Origin: CBDEFX01 sp965237635
GTDB lineage: Bacteria > Chloroflexota > Dehalococcoidia > Lucifugimonadales > CAUZJF01
DNA: 64,000 nucleotides
Direction: 5' to 3'
Assembly: GCA_965237635.1 (NCBI GenBank)
Contig: CBDEFX010000002.1
Span: 2,294,001-2,358,000, forward strand
Of the stretch, positions 33,134 to 42,450 are shown piece by piece (the first letter of the stretch is position 1; each line of letters starts with the position of its first letter). Both the position numbers and the translations under genes were made by a program. The notes below the pieces were generated by a model. The model saw only the letters and a program-made list of their open reading frames with translations. It ran no database searches and was not told where the DNA came from.

Positions 33134-33730
33134 TCACTGTTCCCTTACCAGTGACAACGCCCCGATAATCGCCGCCAGCAGCAACACCGACGCCACCTCA
33201 AACGCCAGGACGAAATCACGCAGCAGCAGCTCGGCGATCTTCGGCACGGTGTTCGAATAGACTCTTTCGACCCCGCTGATCGTGTCCGGTGCAAGCGATC
33301 CGCCGCCCATCGCCGCGAGTGTCTCGGCGGCATCGGCCCGGTGAATGGCATCGTCGATCAGGTTCCAGTCGGTGCTAAGGGCCACAAACGACGTCGCCAG
33401 CAGGAACAGCGCCGCCAGAATACCGGCCGGTAGCCAGAGCCTGTTCGACGGGTTACCCTGCTCCACATCCCTGGTCGTGAGGATCGCGAATACGATCAGG
33501 ACGGAAATGGCCCCCACGTAAATCAGCACCTGGGCGACGGCCAGGAACTCGGCCCTCAGAAGCACGAACATTCCGGCCACCCCGAAGAATGCGACTACCA
33601 GGAACAGGGCCGCACGGAATACATCCCGCAGCTGTACGACGGCGATGGCGGCGACTATCGTGGATATCGCAGTCACCCAGAAGGCGAAGTCTGTGACAAG
33701 GGCAGACTCCGTGCCGGTACCCAGGCTCAT
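33134..33730 (-). CDS. nuoJ: NADH-quinone oxidoreductase subunit J
   Basis: A protein of about 198 residues with five hydrophobic segments and the NuoJ mark VAQVLIYVGAISVLIVFAI. The start ATG at 33730 overlaps the nuoI stop (ATGA), preferred over the longer frame to 33796, which would overlap nuoI by 70 bp. A long loop between helices 4 and 5 holds a Gly-rich stretch. Confidence 0.93.
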   Translation of the reverse strand: MSLGTGTESALVTDFAFWVTAISTIVAAIAVVQLRDVFRAALFLVVAFFGVAGMFVLLRAEFLAVAQVLIYVGAISVLIVFAILTTRDVEQGNPSNRLWLPAGILAALFLLATSFVALSTDWNLIDDAIHRADAAETLAAMGGGSLAPDTISGVERVYSNTVPKIAELLLRDFVLAFEVASVLLLAAIIGALSLVREQ

Positions 33731-34398
33731 CGCTTGGCCCACCTCTCCCCTTGCTCGCTCTGAGTCGGGCGTTCGTGGCGCCCGACGTCGCGCCACTCGG
33801 TCTCTTGGCCTGCTGCGGGCGCGTAGCCCTTCTTTTCGAGCTGAGGCCTGTACCAGCTGCTAGGACGTTTGGGAGCCTGCCGCAGCCGATCGACGTCGAC
33901 TACCAGCTCTCTCCGGGTATATCGGCCCTCCTCGAACCCGCTACCCATGTGGAGTGCGTCGTAGGGGCACGCCTCAACGCATAGGCCGCAGAACATGCAG
34001 CGTCCGATATCTATGTCGAACACCTCGATCGCATACTTGTCGCCCTCTTGAACAGCCGTCCCGCTGGGTTCGGTGACTATGCGGATGATGCCAAGAGGGC
34101 AGTATTTGGCGCAGCTGGCGCACCCGGTGCATCGCTCCTCGTAGAAGGTGAACTCCTCACCTCGGAACCTCGGATGGGTCGGCTGCCTATCCTCGACGTT
34201 CGTGAGGCCTACCAGCGCCCGGGCTGCCTGGCCGGGGTTCTTGAGCGTATAGCTCAGCACGTTGGTCCCAGAAAGCTTCGCCAGCCCAAAGAGACCGATC
34301 TTCCGGTCAGGGTACTGGTGTTTGGTCGCCATTCGGCCGGGGAGCATCAGGTTCTTGAAGGTGACACCCAGGCTCTTGGCGAGGCCAAGTCCATACAT
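33727..34398 (-). CDS. nuoI: NADH-quinone oxidoreductase subunit I (2x 4Fe-4S)
   Basis: A 223-residue peripheral subunit. Two 4Fe-4S motifs, CTGCASCAKYCPLGI and CMFCGLCVEACPYDAL, bind clusters N6a and N6b that pass electrons towards NuoB. The N-terminal amphipathic region (GLAKSLGVTFKNLMLPGR) is typical. The last 45 residues form a hydrophilic extension beyond the usual end. Confidence 0.95.
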   Translation of the reverse strand: MYGLGLAKSLGVTFKNLMLPGRMATKHQYPDRKIGLFGLAKLSGTNVLSYTLKNPGQAARALVGLTNVEDRQPTHPRFRGEEFTFYEERCTGCASCAKYCPLGIIRIVTEPSGTAVQEGDKYAIEVFDIDIGRCMFCGLCVEACPYDALHMGSGFEEGRYTRRELVVDVDRLRQAPKRPSSWYRPQLEKKGYAPAAGQETEWRDVGRHERPTQSEQGERWAKR

Positions 34399-34399
34399 G

Positions 34400-35671
34400 C
34401 TAGTCGGCCTCCGCGCTCATGTTTGCCAGCGGCGATGGGACAGGCACCGGACGCTTCAGTTTGGACTGCCCGAGCACGTTGGCCATCACAACCACGGCCA
34501 CTATGGTCACCGCCCAGTTGACGGCGGCCATTGTCCAAAGGTCCCTAGAAGAAAGAGTATCTGTCGACTGGATCACCTGGACCTCGACGGCGACAAGGAA
34601 CATATTGACCAGCGCCAGCGGGAAGAGTCCTTTCCAAGCGAACCCCATTATCTGGTCTACCCTCAACCTCGGCCACGTCACCCTCGCCCAGAGCAAGACG
34701 AACACGACCAGGAAAGTCTTCAAGAGGAACCATATCTGGCCCGGCACCGGATCGAGTCCCTTCGTGCCACCCAGGAACAGCACCGTAACGATTACGGCCG
34801 TAACCAGAGGTGCCATGAACTCGGAGAGTTGGAACATGGCGAACTTCATCCCGCTGTACTCGGTATGATATCCGGCGCCCAGCTCAGACTCAGCCTCGAT
34901 CATGTCGAATGGCGCGCGGCTCATCTCGGCGAGGGCCGCAGTCATGAACACGAGGAACCCCAAAGGCTGGACTACCAGGAAGACAACCTGTTGTGCCTCA
35001 ACGATCTCGAAGAGGGCCATTGACCCCGCGAGTAGCACGACCCCTACAATCGAGAGTGCCATAGGCACCTCATAGCTGATCAACATCGCGACAGCGCGCA
35101 TGGCGCCAAACATCGCGTACTTGTTGCGAGAGGCCCACGCGCCCATGAAGATGGCGAAGGTAGTTACGCCCGTCACGCCGAGGACAAAAAGGACTCCAAC
35201 GTTGAGCTTGCCCAGGAAGCTAGCACCGCCGAAGGGTATCACGGCGAAGACAAGGAGGCCGGGGACCATCATCACCAGCGGGGCCACATGGAAAACAGGC
35301 TGGTCCGCGGATGCCGGCACAGTGTCTTCTTTGGTCAAGAACTTCAAACCGTCGGCCACAGGCTGCAGCAGCCCGAACGGGCCCCATCTGTTCGGCCCTA
35401 GCCTCGATTGAAACCTGCCGATGAGACGCCTCTCTAACCAGGTATACAGTGCTGTAGCTATCAGGGCCACGTTTATCACGAGAAAGGCGAGGGTACCCGC
35501 CGCCAGGGCAAACGCCAGCCACTCCAGTTCGCCCCACACGTCGGGTAGGAATCGGTCAATGAGCTCCGTCCGATAGAAGTTGTAGATGCTCTGAAAATCC
35601 AGGTTGATATCAGTGATGAACTCGTAGACTTTCTGGAAGGGGAGCTTGACCAGCCGCCAAACGGTATCCAC
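34400..35671 (-). CDS. nuoH: NADH-quinone oxidoreductase subunit H
   Basis: A 423-residue membrane subunit forming part of the quinone site. RFQSRLGPNRWGPFGLLQP and the loop EMSRAPFDMIEAESELG, with its conserved glutamates, identify it. An N-terminal extension of about 45 residues precedes the first helix. It adjoins nuoD, sharing base 35671, and nuoI follows one base later. Confidence 0.95.
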   Translation of the reverse strand: MDTVWRLVKLPFQKVYEFITDINLDFQSIYNFYRTELIDRFLPDVWGELEWLAFALAAGTLAFLVINVALIATALYTWLERRLIGRFQSRLGPNRWGPFGLLQPVADGLKFLTKEDTVPASADQPVFHVAPLVMMVPGLLVFAVIPFGGASFLGKLNVGVLFVLGVTGVTTFAIFMGAWASRNKYAMFGAMRAVAMLISYEVPMALSIVGVVLLAGSMALFEIVEAQQVVFLVVQPLGFLVFMTAALAEMSRAPFDMIEAESELGAGYHTEYSGMKFAMFQLSEFMAPLVTAVIVTVLFLGGTKGLDPVPGQIWFLLKTFLVVFVLLWARVTWPRLRVDQIMGFAWKGLFPLALVNMFLVAVEVQVIQSTDTLSSRDLWTMAAVNWAVTIVAVVVMANVLGQSKLKRPVPVPSPLANMSAEAD

Positions 35672-36777
35672 TAGCGGTCCACCTCACCCATGTTTACCGC
35701 AAGGCTGCCGAATATCACTATAAGGTCAGCGAGTTTCCCACCCACCACCATCTCCCTCAGAACGGTCAGATTGAGAAAAGACGGAGAGCGAATCTTGCAG
35801 CGATAAGGTGAAATCCCGCCGTCGCTCACAAGATAGAAGCCCAGCTCACCCCTCGGAGCCTCCGTGGCACCGTAGGCTTCCCCGATCGGCGGCCTGACGA
35901 AAAAGGGGCCTTCAGTCTTGACCGGGCCTTCGGTCGGGATCTGATCGATGCATTGGGCGACGATCTTCACGCTCTCGCGCATCTCCTGGATGCGCACGAG
36001 GTACCTGTCGAAGGCATCCCCGGTCGCGCCGATAGGCACGTCGAAGTCCACCCTGTCGTAGACCTCGTGCGGGTCGGCCTTTCTTCGGTCCCACTGCACC
36101 CCGCTGGCCCTTAGTATTGGGCCGCTGATCGACGCGTTGATCGCCTGCTCTGCGGACAGGACCCCTATGTTTCTGGTCCTCGACAGGACAATCTCGTTGT
36201 CGGTGATCAGTCCCTCGAGCTCGTCGATGTAGCCAGGCATCTCTCGCACGAACTCACCCAGGGCAGGCCAAAACTCTGGCGGAGCGTCCTGCAAGACGCC
36301 GCCCGGGCGCATGTAGCTCAGTGTAATCCGCGCGCCGCAGAGCATCTCGAAGAGGTCGAGGACACGCTCTCGCTCTCGGAAGCAGTACATGAGGAGCGTG
36401 ACGAAGACTCCGAGCTCCTGCAAGAAGAACCCGGTGAAAATGAGATGGCTGGCGACCCTTTGGAGCTCGGCCGAGATGACTCGCAGGTACATGCCACGCT
36501 CAGGGACCGGGATCCCTGCCAGCTGCTCCACTGCCCTCACGTACGCCAGGTTGTTTGTCATGCTGGACTCGTAGTCCAGCCTGTCGGTCAGCGTTACGAT
36601 CTGGGTGTAGGTCCGCTCCTCAGCCAGCTTCTCCGTGCCGCGGTGAAGGTAGCCGAATACCGGCTCGGCGTCGATCACAACCTCGCCGTCGAAGGTAACC
36701 CTTATCCTGAACACGCCGTGAGTGCTCGGGTGCTGCGGACCCAGGTTGATGGTTACAGGCTCTGTACGGATGGCCAT
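35671..36777 (-). CDS. nuoD: NADH-quinone oxidoreductase subunit D
   Basis: A 368-residue subunit related to hydrogenase large subunits, forming the quinone pocket with NuoB. It begins INLGPQHPSTHGVFRI, has YLHRGTEKLAEERTYTQ and DRLDYESSM, and ends NMGEVDR. The histidine of the HGVFR loop that contacts quinone is present. It starts 25 bp after nuoC. Confidence 0.95.
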   Translation of the reverse strand: MAIRTEPVTINLGPQHPSTHGVFRIRVTFDGEVVIDAEPVFGYLHRGTEKLAEERTYTQIVTLTDRLDYESSMTNNLAYVRAVEQLAGIPVPERGMYLRVISAELQRVASHLIFTGFFLQELGVFVTLLMYCFRERERVLDLFEMLCGARITLSYMRPGGVLQDAPPEFWPALGEFVREMPGYIDELEGLITDNEIVLSRTRNIGVLSAEQAINASISGPILRASGVQWDRRKADPHEVYDRVDFDVPIGATGDAFDRYLVRIQEMRESVKIVAQCIDQIPTEGPVKTEGPFFVRPPIGEAYGATEAPRGELGFYLVSDGGISPYRCKIRSPSFLNLTVLREMVVGGKLADLIVIFGSLAVNMGEVDR

Positions 36778-36802
36778 GGCGATTCGTGCCGCTCGGCGGC
36801 TA

Positions 36803-37242
36803 TCAGAGGTAGTCTTTTCTGAGCGGGTGTCCAGGAAACCCCTCCCACAGCATGACCCGTTTCATATTGGGATGTCCCTCGAACCTAATTCCCATCAGGT
36901 CCCAGATCTCGCGCTCTTGGAGGTCGGCTCCTCGCCATATGCTGATCACCGAGGGCACCGTGACCTCCCCTCTACCGTAGCTACGGGTCTTCAAGACGGC
37001 GCTCCGATTGTGCCTCATCGAAAGCAGGTGGTATACAAGCTCAAAGTACTCGATGAAATCTACCGCGCTTATCGAGAGGAGGAACGCGAAGTCAAGATCA
37101 GGAGTTTCCGTCAAGAAATGGGCGACGTCGGGCAGCATATCCGGCTCGATCCAAACGTCGGTCTCGTTCCACTCTACGGCTGCGCTCGCGTGTACCTCGT
37201 TGATACGACCGGCGAGCTCGGCACCGGCCAGCACTCTTGTCA

Positions 37243-37243
<1 letters not shown>
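36803..37243 (-). CDS. nuoC: NADH-quinone oxidoreductase subunit C
   Basis: A protein of about 146 residues. The C-terminal signature GIRFEGHPNMKRVMLWEGF and PLRKDYL is clear, after a core with SISAVDFIEYFELVYHL. The start ATG at 37243 overlaps the nuoB stop (TAATG). The frame continuing upstream is a shadow of nuoB. It is a separate gene rather than a NuoCD fusion. Confidence 0.93.
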
Positions 37244-37869
<626 letters not shown>

Positions 37870-37872
37870 TAC

Positions 37873-38280
37873 CTATCTCCACTCCAAAGCGCCCTTACGC
37901 CAGGCGTACAGCCAGCCGACGACGAGGATAGCCACGAAAACGGCCATCTCAATAAGCACGAATGAGCCGAACTCCCTGGACATGACCCCGAAGCCGACGG
38001 CCCAAGGGAACAGGAAGATCACCTCCACGTCGAAAACGACGAAAATCAGCGCAAAAGTGTAAAACCTGAAATTGAAGCGGTTCCATGTACCCCAAAGGGT
38101 CTCGAACCCACACTCATAGATGCTCTGCTTTATCGGGTTGGGCTTGCGGGGGCGGACCTTGATCCAAGAGAGGAGCCAGGACGACACCAGCATCCCCGTC
38201 GGGACGGAGACGGCAAGACCAACGAAGATCGCGATAAGGCCGTACTGGCGAAAATATTCGTCGAGCATGGCTCCATCCAC
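37873..38280 (-). CDS. nuoA: NADH-quinone oxidoreductase subunit A
   Basis: A 135-residue membrane subunit with three helices and the family motifs KPNPIKQSIYECGFE and RFNFRFYTFALIFVVFDVEVIFLFPWA. It is the first gene of the operon. ATG 38268, preceded by GGATGGAG, is an alternative and perhaps better start than 38280, because the promoter would leave only about 15 nt of leader before 38280. Confidence 0.94.
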   Translation of the reverse strand: MDGAMLDEYFRQYGLIAIFVGLAVSVPTGMLVSSWLLSWIKVRPRKPNPIKQSIYECGFETLWGTWNRFNFRFYTFALIFVVFDVEVIFLFPWAVGFGVMSREFGSFVLIEMAVFVAILVVGWLYAWRKGALEWR

Positions 38281-38301
38281 GCTCAGAGGTACTGAGCGTG
38301 A

Positions 38302-38330
38302 AATATATCACAGGCTCTACACACCTGCAA
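38302..38330 (-). promoter_or_regulatory. Promoter of the nuo operon
   Basis: On the minus strand TTGCAG (38325-38330) and TATATT (38302-38307) are 17 bp apart. A CGCTCAG/CTGAGCG inverted repeat at 38280-38298 lies between the -10 and nuoA and could act as an operator or leader hairpin. Confidence 0.7.
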
Positions 38331-38370
38331 GTGAAATTTTTTACAATCAACGGGGTAGGTGGAAATGCGA

Positions 38371-38399
38371 TTGACACTCGCTGCCTCCGATGCTACGAT
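38371..38399 (+). promoter_or_regulatory. Promoter of the isoprenoid/squalene genes
   Basis: TTGACA at 38371-38376 and TACGAT at 38394-38399, with 17-bp spacing. It points towards the polyprenyl synthase at 38548, leaving a leader of about 140 nt. It is divergent from the nuo promoter. Confidence 0.7.
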
Positions 38400-38547
38400 T
38401 TGCCATCGTAATACTATGTAGTCCCCATGCGGTGACTTCCGGTCTGGCAGCGCTCTGCGAGGTCGATAGACCGTCAGTCCACCTCGCAGCGCAGCACATC
38501 GGTCTATTTGACCCACGTCACCGAGTCGCCGCAAGGCGGATCAGCCG

Positions 38548-39612
38548 ATGGCCAATCCTGCTCTGAATATCGCACTGAACCGGGTCGAAGCCCTGCCCTC
38601 GGTAGTCCTACGATACAAATCGGCGGTCAGCGCCGCCATGCGGAAGAGCTTGGCCGACGACACGCTCCCCGTCTACGAAATGCTCCGTTACTCCATCGGC
38701 TGGGCGGACTTAAATGGCGTTCGCGCGAAAGCAGCCGAGGGTAAAGCATTACGACCTACGTTATGCCTTTTCGCGTGCGAGGCCACCGGCGGTTCCGTCA
38801 GTAAAGCCCTTCCCGCGGCCGTCGCGCTTGAGCTGATACATAACTTCTCGCTGATCCACGACGACATTCAAGACCGGGACGAGACTCGTCACCATCGCCC
38901 AACCCTTTGGGCCGTATGGGGAGAGCCGAAGGCCCTGGTGGCCGGCAATATACTGCGAGTAATCGCCGACATGTCGCTGTGGCGCCTAATCGAATCGGGA
39001 CTCTCCCATCAAGAGTCGCTTAACGCCACCGGCCTATTGACCGATGCGTACCTGAAGATGATTGAAGGCCAGTATTTGGACCTGTCCTACGAGTCGCGAC
39101 CCGATATTGGAATGCGCGACTACCTCGAGATGATCGCGAAGAAAACGGGTGCGCTTATCCGGTGCGCGCTGAACCTCGGCGCCATGATAGGCACTCGCGA
39201 CACACGGACCGTCCAGGCCTTTCGAGACTGCGGACGTTCGCTGGGCTTAGTCTTTCAGGTCCGTGACGACGTCCTCGGTATCTGGGGCCAAGAGCAGGCG
39301 ACCGGCAAGCCGGTAGGGGCCGACATCAGGCGAAAAAAGAACTCTCTGCCAGTCGTGTACGCGATGTCCCGGGCCAAGGGTAAGGACAAAGACACTCTTC
39401 AGGACATCTACCGACGACCTACCGTCGGGGACGACGACGTCACTACAGCGCTGAACATCATGGACAAGGTAAAGACCAGAGAGTTCGCTTACAGTCTCGC
39501 TCAAGAGCATCGCGACAGGGCCATCGAATCGGTCGCAGGCATTGAGCTCGCTCCGGGGGCAGTCGAAGACCTGAAAGAGCTTGCCGAGTTCCTGCTGGCC
39601 AGGGAGCATTGA
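38548..39612 (+). CDS. Polyprenyl (farnesyl/geranylgeranyl-type) diphosphate synthase
   Basis: A 354-residue trans-prenyltransferase. The first aspartate-rich motif, LIHDDIQDRDETRHHRPT (residues 103-120), has a DDxxD core, and the second is FQVRDDVLGIWG with DDxxG. GKALRPTLCLFACEATGG is the region I glycine/arginine motif. Short-chain products such as farnesyl or geranylgeranyl diphosphate are most likely. The location just before yjbQ and the hpnC-hpnD-hpnE genes suggests it makes the farnesyl diphosphate used for squalene. Confidence 0.85.
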   Translation: MANPALNIALNRVEALPSVVLRYKSAVSAAMRKSLADDTLPVYEMLRYSIGWADLNGVRAKAAEGKALRPTLCLFACEATGGSVSKALPAAVALELIHNFSLIHDDIQDRDETRHHRPTLWAVWGEPKALVAGNILRVIADMSLWRLIESGLSHQESLNATGLLTDAYLKMIEGQYLDLSYESRPDIGMRDYLEMIAKKTGALIRCALNLGAMIGTRDTRTVQAFRDCGRSLGLVFQVRDDVLGIWGQEQATGKPVGADIRRKKNSLPVVYAMSRAKGKDKDTLQDIYRRPTVGDDDVTTALNIMDKVKTREFAYSLAQEHRDRAIESVAGIELAPGAVEDLKELAEFLLAREH

Positions 39613-39650
39613 AGACTAGTCGCGACAAACTATTGTTATGTCCATCGGGC

Positions 39651-39684
39651 TGTACAGACGCACCGCTGGGGCGTCTCCGCCCGG
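39651..39684. repeat. Degenerate copy of the GAGACGCCCC palindrome
   Basis: TACAGACGCACCGCTGGGGC and the following GTCTCCG match the palindrome at 6326-6348 with changes in one arm. The surrounding gap 39613-39984 also contains a 92-codon plus-strand frame that begins in this repeat; its later part (INYHMYRNYWPLMALGRYR) is not clearly a gene. Confidence 0.6.
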
Positions 39685-39984
39685 TGAAACGCCTTCTACT
39701 AGGGGAAACAGTGGATGGCTAGACCTTTATGAACCGGGATACCAAGGCGCCGAGATGCCCGCCGGGTTCATGATCAACTATCACATGTACCGGAACTACT
39801 GGCCGCTGATGGCGCTCGGTCGCTATCGGGACTCTTATCCTTTCTCGCCTCTTCCTGGTCAGGAAAGGGAGTTCGTCAAACGGTTTCCAGGAATTGGCAA
39901 GGACCAAACGGGTTGAAAACGACGACATCTTTATGTACCTTTGATAGCCGGGGAAGAAATCAACGTCGGATGAGAGGTCGATAA

Positions 39985-40458
39985 ATGAGAGAAGTACGTG
40001 AGGCTTCCTTCAATACCGTAGTGTTTACCCACATCGTGCCGGCTTCGACCGCGCCGGAGTTCATAGACATTACCGACCGAGTGGTCAATTCACTGAAGGA
40101 CTCGCAGATCCGGAACGGGTTCGTTCTGGTGTTCTCAAGGCACACCACTGCAGCCATAACGATCCAAGAGAACGAGCCGCTCCTGCTTAATGATATGGCG
40201 TCTCTGCTCGAGCGCCTGGCGCCGAAGAGCGCCCGCTACGGCCACAACGACTTCAGCATCCGCACCATTAACATGGAGGAAGACGAGTGCCCGAACGGAC
40301 ACTCCCATTGCCAGCATCTCACGCTGGGCAGCAGCGAGACGATCCCCGTCATCGACGGCTCACTCGCGTTGGGACAGTACCAGCACATCTTCATGGTCGA
40401 GCTGGACGAGGCCAAAGCGGCGCCACGTGAGGTCCTGGTACAGATCATGGGGGTGTGA
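39985..40458 (+). CDS. YjbQ/UPF0047 family protein
   Basis: A 157-residue YjbQ-type protein. Diagnostic sequence is FSRHTTAAITIQENEPLLL (residues 48-66), the GHNDFSIRT segment, and the C-terminal PNGHSHCQHLTLGSSETIPV and LALGQYQHIFMVELD. The His and Cys residues in these motifs form the conserved metal site. Proteins of this family are annotated as secondary thiamine-phosphate synthase, based on complementation, but their true reaction is uncertain. It sits 8 bp before hpnC. Confidence 0.85.
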   Translation: MREVREASFNTVVFTHIVPASTAPEFIDITDRVVNSLKDSQIRNGFVLVFSRHTTAAITIQENEPLLLNDMASLLERLAPKSARYGHNDFSIRTINMEEDECPNGHSHCQHLTLGSSETIPVIDGSLALGQYQHIFMVELDEAKAAPREVLVQIMGV

Positions 40459-40465
40459 ACGGCCC

Positions 40466-41353
40466 ATGAGCGCGCTCCTCTCTGGGACCGCCCCAGTAAC
40501 GACTGCCGAGGAAGGCTACGCCCGCTGCGCTGAGCTTGCCAGAACCCACTACGAGAACTTCATGGTCGGCTCCTGGCTTCTGCCCCGGGAAAAGCGAAAG
40601 CATATCTACGCGATCTATGCGTTCTGCCGTTTCGTCGACGATCTTGGAGACGAGTACGAAGGCGACCGGCTGAGAGCCTTGGATGAGTGGGAGTCGGACC
40701 TTCTGAGGTGTTACGACAGTACCCCTCATCACCCTTATATGATCGCTCTGCAGGAGACGATCCGCTCTTTCGATATTCCGGCGGACCCTTTCCTGAAGCT
40801 CGTGCAGGCTAACCGGATGGACCAGACAGCCACCCGCTACGCCTCATACGGCGACCTCGAACACTACTGCCGGCATTCGGCCAATCCCGTCGGCCACCTG
40901 GTCCTCTATGTCTTCGGCTATCGCGACGAAGAGCGGCAACGACTGTCGGACTATACGTGCACCGCACTGCAGCTGGCGAACTTCTGGCAGGACGTGGCCC
41001 GAGACTACGCGATGGGCCGAGTTTACATACCTACGGAGGACATGGACCGGTTTGGATACTCAGAAGACGAGCTCGCCCAGGGACTCTTCACCCCGAGATT
41101 CAAGGACCTCATGGAGTTCGAGGTCGAGAGGGCACGTGGTCTATTCCGGATGGGACTGAAGCTGGTCGACACGCTGGAAGGTCGATCCAAACTCGATGTC
41201 GCGCTATTCAGCCTAGGCGGGATTAAGGTGCTGGATGCGATCGAGAGACAGGGATACGATGTCCTCGGCCGGCGGCCACAGCTGACTGCGGCAAGTAAGC
41301 TCCGTCTGTTTTTCAGCACCGCCGCGAGATTGAGGCTGGGCCTGGTGGTCTAG
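40466..41353 (+). CDS. hpnC: Squalene synthase HpnC (hydroxysqualene synthase)
   Basis: A 295-residue squalene/phytoene-synthase-fold protein. The first aspartate motif is CRFVDDLGDE (residues 54-63) and the second NFWQDVARDYAMGRVYIP. The order hpnC-hpnD-hpnE fits the three-step bacterial route, in which HpnD makes presqualene diphosphate, HpnC converts it to hydroxysqualene, and HpnE reduces this to squalene. Which of the two synthases is HpnC is inferred from order and from the GSWLLPREKRKHIYAIYAF N-terminal motif. Confidence 0.88.
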   Translation: MSALLSGTAPVTTAEEGYARCAELARTHYENFMVGSWLLPREKRKHIYAIYAFCRFVDDLGDEYEGDRLRALDEWESDLLRCYDSTPHHPYMIALQETIRSFDIPADPFLKLVQANRMDQTATRYASYGDLEHYCRHSANPVGHLVLYVFGYRDEERQRLSDYTCTALQLANFWQDVARDYAMGRVYIPTEDMDRFGYSEDELAQGLFTPRFKDLMEFEVERARGLFRMGLKLVDTLEGRSKLDVALFSLGGIKVLDAIERQGYDVLGRRPQLTAASKLRLFFSTAARLRLGLVV

Positions 41354-41434
41354 CGCCACTGTCAAAGGCAACCCTATGCGATTCCATCCTTCTTTTGAAT
41401 TTCCCCTACAAGTGGCCTTGCACAACACAGCCAA

Positions 41435-41510
41435 CACCTGTCTCCCTGAGGCCCGATTCGGCCCCGATGCCGAATCGGGGGGACGAAGGGTCTGGGGAGG
41501 GGCAGCTTAC
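41435..41510. repeat. Dispersed hairpin element between hpnC and hpnD
   Basis: CTCCCTGAGGCCCGATTCGG, then a nested CCCCGATGCCGAATCGGGG hairpin, then GACGAAGGGTCTGGGGAGGG. A close copy lies at 45786-45840. It splits the squalene genes, and hpnD starts about 65 bp after it. Confidence 0.75.
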
Positions 41511-41574
41511 CGCTTCGCGACCTCCGCCAGTCGCGATACAAGCGTGGAGGGGTATCGAGCCGAAAGGAAAGCCC

Positions 41575-42450
41575 TTGGCCACTGACCTGAAACAGGCCTA
41601 CGAGCACTGCGAGCAGTTAACGAAATCACAGGCGAAGAATTTCTACTACGCCTTCAGGACTCTGCCGGCGCGCAAGCGCCGCGCGATCTATGCAGCCTAC
41701 GCATTCTGCCGTATTTGCGACGACATAGTAGACGAGGACCGCCAACCAGAGGAGAAGAGGCGCCTCTTTGAGGACACCCGGCGGCTCCTGCATCAGAGTA
41801 AGAACGGCGAGACGGCACACCCCGTGTTCGCGGCGCTTGGGGATGCGACCAAGGGGTTCGACATTCCCGTGCGCTACTTTGAAGAGGTCATCGAGGGCGT
41901 CGAAATGGACATTGACCACGCCCGCTTCCAGGACTTTGAGGAGCTACGTGGCTACTGTTACAAGGTAGCTTCCACGGTCGGTCTCATCTCTATCGAGATT
42001 TTCGGCTACGACGATCCAAGCGCGAAGGAATACGCCATAGACTTCGGTCTGGCGATGCAGTTGACCAACATTATGCGCGATCTGCGAGAAGACTCTCAGA
42101 GAGGGCGTATCTACGTCCCAGTTGACGAGCTCGTCTCTTTCGGGTACTCGGAGCGGGACCTTGAGCTCGGAGTGACAAACGAGCCGTTCCGTGACCTCAT
42201 GAGGTACCAGGTAGCCAGGGCCAGGCAGTATTTCGAGAGCGGTCGGCGCCTGATTCCGCTGGTGTCCGCTCAGTCCAGAGCATGCCCGGCAGTCCTGATC
42301 GGGTTCTACTCGGCCATCCTGGACCGGATAGAAGCCTCCGACTATGACGTGTTCCAGCAGAGAATCGGGCTAAGCGTTAGAGAGAAGACGTTGCTGATGG
42401 CAAAGCTATGGGCGACAAGCCTGTTGCCGGCGGCTCCGCTAAAAAGGTAG
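41575..42450 (+). CDS. hpnD: Presqualene diphosphate synthase HpnD
   Basis: A protein of about 291 residues with the squalene-synthase fold. The motifs CRICDDIVDEDRQPEEKR (residues 46-63) and LTNIMRDLREDSQRGRIYVP carry the two Mg-binding aspartate clusters. The start is TTG 41575, behind AAAGGAAAG; the longer frame to 41395 would run through a dispersed repeat. It overlaps hpnE by 43 bp. It should condense two farnesyl diphosphates to presqualene diphosphate. Confidence 0.88.
   Translation: MATDLKQAYEHCEQLTKSQAKNFYYAFRTLPARKRRAIYAAYAFCRICDDIVDEDRQPEEKRRLFEDTRRLLHQSKNGETAHPVFAALGDATKGFDIPVRYFEEVIEGVEMDIDHARFQDFEELRGYCYKVASTVGLISIEIFGYDDPSAKEYAIDFGLAMQLTNIMRDLREDSQRGRIYVPVDELVSFGYSERDLELGVTNEPFRDLMRYQVARARQYFESGRRLIPLVSAQSRACPAVLIGFYSAILDRIEASDYDVFQQRIGLSVREKTLLMAKLWATSLLPAAPLKR

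Noticed and set aside
39638..39916. 92-codon plus-strand ORF
   Set aside because: Its first third is a dispersed palindrome, and no ribosome-binding site or family pattern was found; kept only as a note in the repeat entry.
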